From assembly GCA_035575035.1 (NCBI GenBank), contig DATLYH010000075.1:1-9057 (forward strand): 9,057 nucleotides of DNA, read 5' to 3'. Position 1 is the stretch's first letter. Each line of letters begins with the position of its first letter. Source of the stretch: DATLYH01 sp035575035 (lineage in GTDB: Bacteria; Planctomycetota; Planctomycetia; Gemmatales; Gemmataceae). Below the pieces are notes generated by a model. The model searched no databases and had not been told where the DNA came from. It saw nothing but the letters and a program-made list of their open reading frames with translations. Positions 6,711 through 9,057 of this stretch are shown piece by piece. The position numbers and the translations under genes are program-made.

Positions 6711-7328
6711 ATGAACCGCGGCGGCATCGTCATCGTGGACTACGGCATGGCCAACCTGCGGAGCGTGCAGAAGGCGTTCGAGAAGCTCGGGCATGCGGCC
6801 CAGATCAGCGGTGATCCCGACCAGATCGCCGCGGCCGGCAAGGTGGTCCTGCCCGGCGTCGGCGCCTTTGGCGACGCCATCGCCCGGCTGCGCGAGGCCG
6901 GCCTGGTGGCGCCCTTGGTCGATCACATCCGTGCCGGTCGGCCGTTCCTCGGCATCTGCCTGGGCTTGCAACTCCTCTTCAGCGTCAGCCATGAGGACGG
7001 CCACCACGCCGGGCTTGACCTGTTCCCGGGCGAGGTGGTCCGCTTCCCCGAGGTGCCGGGGCTGAAGGTGCCGCACATGGGTTGGAACCAACTCCTGATC
7101 CGCCGGCCAGCCCCCCTGTTCCGCGGCCTGCCGGAGCAGCCGGCCGTCTACTTCGTCCACTCATACTATCCGGTGCCGGCCGACCCCTTGATCATCGCCG
7201 CGGAGACCGACTACGCCGGCCTGTTCACGTCGGCGATCTGGTACGAGAATGTCTTCGCCACCCAGTTCCATCCGGAGAAAAGTCAGCGCGTCGGCCTGAC
7301 CATGCTGCGGAACTTTGCGGCGTTGTAG
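6711..7328 (+). CDS. hisH: Imidazole glycerol phosphate synthase, glutamine amidotransferase subunit HisH
   Basis: HisH hydrolyses glutamine and passes ammonia to HisF, which makes imidazole glycerol phosphate and AICAR in cytoplasmic histidine biosynthesis. The 205-residue product is full length (about 196-210 is usual) and is a class I glutamine amidotransferase. It begins with IVIVDYGMANLRSV, has the oxyanion-strand motif LPGVGAFGDA (47-56), the nucleophile C83 in GICLGLQ, and the triad partners H187 and E189 in FHPEKSQ. VPHMGWNQL is also typical of HisH. The ATG at 6711 lies 3 bases after the prepilin peptidase stop with no clear Shine-Dalgarno site, so translational coupling is likely. 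No hisF, hisA or other his gene is in the window, so its partner must be encoded elsewhere. Confidence 0.96.
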   Translation: MNRGGIVIVDYGMANLRSVQKAFEKLGHAAQISGDPDQIAAAGKVVLPGVGAFGDAIARLREAGLVAPLVDHIRAGRPFLGICLGLQLLFSVSHEDGHHAGLDLFPGEVVRFPEVPGLKVPHMGWNQLLIRRPAPLFRGLPEQPAVYFVHSYYPVPADPLIIAAETDYAGLFTSAIWYENVFATQFHPEKSQRVGLTMLRNFAAL

Positions 7329-7338
7329 CACCCCACGT

Positions 7339-7351
7339 CCAGGGGCCCTGG
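7339..7351. terminator. Possible short bidirectional terminator hairpin
   Basis: CCAGG (7339-7343) pairs with CCTGG (7347-7351) over a GGC loop, in the 32-base gap between the convergent hisH and substrate-binding-like genes. No T-run follows on either strand, so termination here would be weak or need Rho. Confidence 0.2.
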
Positions 7352-7360
7352 CAGGTCGGA

Positions 7361-8215
7361 TCAACGCAGGTTCAAGAACCCGGCAGCCTCCACCACCGTT
7401 AACATCGTGCGGATGTCGTCATAGGTCGCATCGGTGACGGGGGTGAAGCGCTCCACCAGGGCGCGAGCCAGGTGAGGCCGTGCGGCCGGGTCGCCGCCCA
7501 TTTCCAGTAGCGCGCCGCGGAGAGCGGCCTTGAGCGGTTCCGGCAGATGGCGTGCCGCCACGACCGGTTGGATGGAGGATGGGCCGAGCACCTCGATGAC
7601 GCGCACCTGACGGGCCAGCTCGGGCCGGTCGCGCAGGGCCACGGCCAGAACGTGGGAGTCGATGGCCGAGGCATCAACTTCCCCGGAACAGACCATGCGG
7701 AGGGACTGCTCGTGCCAGCCCGCCTCCACCACCCGGCCAAAGTACCCGTTGGTCTCCCCGAGGCGGGCGAGGTGGTAGCGGGTAATGCCGTAGCCGGACT
7801 GCGAGTGTGGCTCATTGTAGGCCCAGGAACGACCCCGCAAGTCGGCGAATGACCGGAAGGGGCTGTCCCGGCGGACGATCACATCCGAGTAATAGATCGG
7901 CTTGCCGCCGTAGCGCTCGCCTTGCAACACCGGGGCGACCAGCGGCTCGACGGGTGATCGGCCCTGCCGGGTCAGTTCAACGTAGGGCAGGCCGCAGACG
8001 AACGCAACATCCGCCTGTGCCGTCAGCTCCTCGTAAGACGTCCCCACCCGGAGTTCCGTCGGCAGCCCGAGCCGATCCCCGAGGTAGCGGGTGACGAACT
8101 GGTAGAACGCGAACAGGTTGGGGGCCAGGAAGGTAACAAAGCGCAGCGGACGGAGACGTGGCTTCGCTCCGTTCCGTCCATCCTCGCGGTGAAGCACTTG
8201 CTCCAGGACATTCAT
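7361..8215 (-). CDS. PhnD-like phosphate/phosphonate-type substrate-binding protein, no signal peptide
   Basis: The 284-residue product resembles the PhnD type of periplasmic substrate-binding fold (PF12974 family): LRFVTFLAPNLFAFYQFVTRYLG at 24-46, a VAFVCGLPYVEL block at 70-81, YYSDVIVRRDSP at 108-119, FADLRGRSWAYN at 123-134, EPHSQSGY at 135-142, and GEVDASAIDSHV at 178-189. In this family the loops near the Tyr-Ser-Asp and Ser-x-Ser-Gly-Tyr motifs contact the oxyanion ligand. The N-terminus (MNVLEQVLHREDGRNGAK) is hydrophilic, with no signal peptide or lipobox, which is unusual for a periplasmic receptor. The ATG at 8215 is chosen because GGAGG lies 11 bases upstream and because the open frame beyond it overlaps the neighbouring gene with a nonsense-like sequence. 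No permease or ATPase gene is visible. A cytoplasmic sensor or an enzyme of the same fold is possible. Confidence 0.85.
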   Translation of the reverse strand: MNVLEQVLHREDGRNGAKPRLRPLRFVTFLAPNLFAFYQFVTRYLGDRLGLPTELRVGTSYEELTAQADVAFVCGLPYVELTRQGRSPVEPLVAPVLQGERYGGKPIYYSDVIVRRDSPFRSFADLRGRSWAYNEPHSQSGYGITRYHLARLGETNGYFGRVVEAGWHEQSLRMVCSGEVDASAIDSHVLAVALRDRPELARQVRVIEVLGPSSIQPVVAARHLPEPLKAALRGALLEMGGDPAARPHLARALVERFTPVTDATYDDIRTMLTVVEAAGFLNLR

Positions 8216-8226
8216 CAGGCACCAAT

Positions 8227-8231
8227 CCTCC
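8227..8231 (-). promoter_or_regulatory. Shine-Dalgarno site fixing the start of the PhnD-like gene
   Basis: On the minus strand GGAGG lies 11 bases before the ATG at 8215. It is the clearest ribosome binding site in the window, and it supports that start over the 117-codon upstream extension of the same frame. It falls in the 35-base gap after the upstream gene. Confidence 0.6.
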
Positions 8232-8250
8232 GCCTTGGGGTAGAGACGTG

Positions 8251-9057
8251 TCAATCCTCCAGCGGCAGGCCGCATGCCTCGGTCACACGGTTGAAGAACG
8301 CGGCGCTGCCGACCCGGTAGACAATCTCGGCCACCTGGGAATCGGTGTAGAACTTGCGGAGCTGGGCAACGTCCGCGTCGGTGATGGACGCAGGGGCCAC
8401 CGTCAACTTGCGGGCAAAATCGAAGGTCAGCCGCTCCGGCTCCGTGAACGATTTCCAGTCGCCGTCCAGGGCCCAGATACTCTCCTCGGACTCTCCTAGG
8501 GCCAGCAGCCGCCGCCTCGCCTGTCCCAGGGCGTACCATGCCCGGTCGTGGCGAGCGCAGATCCAACTGATCTGCGCCTTGAGGCGGGGATCGAGTTTCC
8601 CCTTGGCGGCCTCGGCCACCACGCCCTGAATCTTGTAGCCGCCCGCCTTGGGGAAGTGGGCCAGCAGGCGCATCCAGTTGGGGACGGCCTGGCGAGCGGG
8701 GAAGATTCCCGGGGCGTCGCGGCGGGCCTCCTCAGGGAGCAGAGCCAGAGCCGCCTGCTCACTTTCCAGTCTCAGGTAGGGTGTCCGCTTGCGGCACAAG
8801 GCCAGGGCGGTCTCCACCTCGGCGCGGGACTCCAGGGCCGGGCGCGGGGCGACCGCGGCCGGCCCTGGCGCCGCCTTCGGGTCGCGCTGAGCTAGGGGCG
8901 CCACCTGGCTGGGACGATCCTGGAACCCGGCGGGCAGCGGGGTCAGGAAACTCCGGTGCGGCTCCAGAGGAATGCTTAGGGCCTCGGTCCAGCGGTTGGT
9001 GAGGTTGTAACAGGCCACCCAGAAGATGATCTCGAAGGTTTGCATCTCGGTGTAATG
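8251..9057 (-). CDS. Two-domain carboxymuconolactone decarboxylase/AhpD-like protein, 5' end cut by the window
   Basis: The frame stays open to the last base, giving 268 visible residues. An ATG at 9045 exists, but the residues there (HYTEMQTFEIIFWVACYNLTNR) already belong to the end of a CMD/AhpD-like helical domain, so the true start is outside. The end of this half-domain (9051-8962) and the protein's C-terminus (8346-8257) match at 13 of 30 positions without gaps (E-I, NR, TEA, PLE shared). This shows an internal domain duplication. Between them are a Pro/Ala-rich linker and a full second domain. That domain has WICARHDRAWYALG where AhpD-type enzymes have CxxC-x3-H; the second cysteine is His and the usual His is Trp. 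A peroxidase-type thiol cycle therefore seems unlikely for this domain. The PhnD-like gene follows after 35 bases, suggesting one operon. Confidence 0.8.
   Translation of the reverse strand, partial: HYTEMQTFEIIFWVACYNLTNRWTEALSIPLEPHRSFLTPLPAGFQDRPSQVAPLAQRDPKAAPGPAAVAPRPALESRAEVETALALCRKRTPYLRLESEQAALALLPEEARRDAPGIFPARQAVPNWMRLLAHFPKAGGYKIQGVVAEAAKGKLDPRLKAQISWICARHDRAWYALGQARRRLLALGESEESIWALDGDWKSFTEPERLTFDFARKLTVAPASITDADVAQLRKFYTDSQVAEIVYRVGSAAFFNRVTEACGLPLED

Noticed and set aside
8216..8566. 117-codon N-terminal extension of the PhnD-like gene
   Set aside because: It overlaps the CMD-like gene, has Arg/Gly-rich out-of-frame composition, and a good Shine-Dalgarno site supports the ATG at 8215.

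Overview
The window is very GC-rich, with GC-biased third codon positions. It carries one giant multidomain secreted protein gene, GC-rich hairpin repeats between genes, and few Shine-Dalgarno sites. Together with the domain combination in the giant gene, this points to a planctomycete, most likely the Gemmata group. That placement is inference from sequence style and recalled family features, not from a marker gene.

Layout. Bases 1-145 hold about three diverged copies of a roughly 40-bp C/G-rich hairpin repeat that runs in from the left edge. Bases 146-596 are non-coding and contain a 102-bp structured inverted repeat (241-342) and a weak promoter candidate (345-374). Bases 597-5369 (+) encode a 1590-residue exported protein: signal peptide, von Willebrand A domain, alpha-helical/TPR and coiled-coil part, secretin-N/STN-like modules split by a 126-residue Gly/Phe-rich tract, second TPR part, a YfaP/DUF2135-like beta domain and a conserved-looking tail. 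A strong intrinsic terminator follows (5411-5442), then four exactly contiguous copies of a 31-bp hairpin repeat (5460-5583). Next come a prepilin peptidase gene (5628-6707, +) and, 3 bp later, hisH (6711-7328, +), the glutaminase subunit of imidazole glycerol phosphate synthase.

The right end is convergent. On the minus strand a two-domain carboxymuconolactone decarboxylase/AhpD-like gene (8251-9057, cut by the window edge) is followed 35 bp later by a PhnD-type substrate-binding-like protein gene (7361-8215) that has no visible signal peptide.

How the genes may work together. The prepilin peptidase serves type II secretion or type IV pili. The giant protein carries modules resembling secretin N-domains, so a link to the cell envelope is plausible, but the terminator and repeat block between them argue for separate transcripts. 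hisH probably shares a transcript with the peptidase without sharing a function; no other his gene is present. The minus-strand pair looks like a small operon of unknown purpose. No tRNA, rRNA, CRISPR array, transposase or phage gene was seen.
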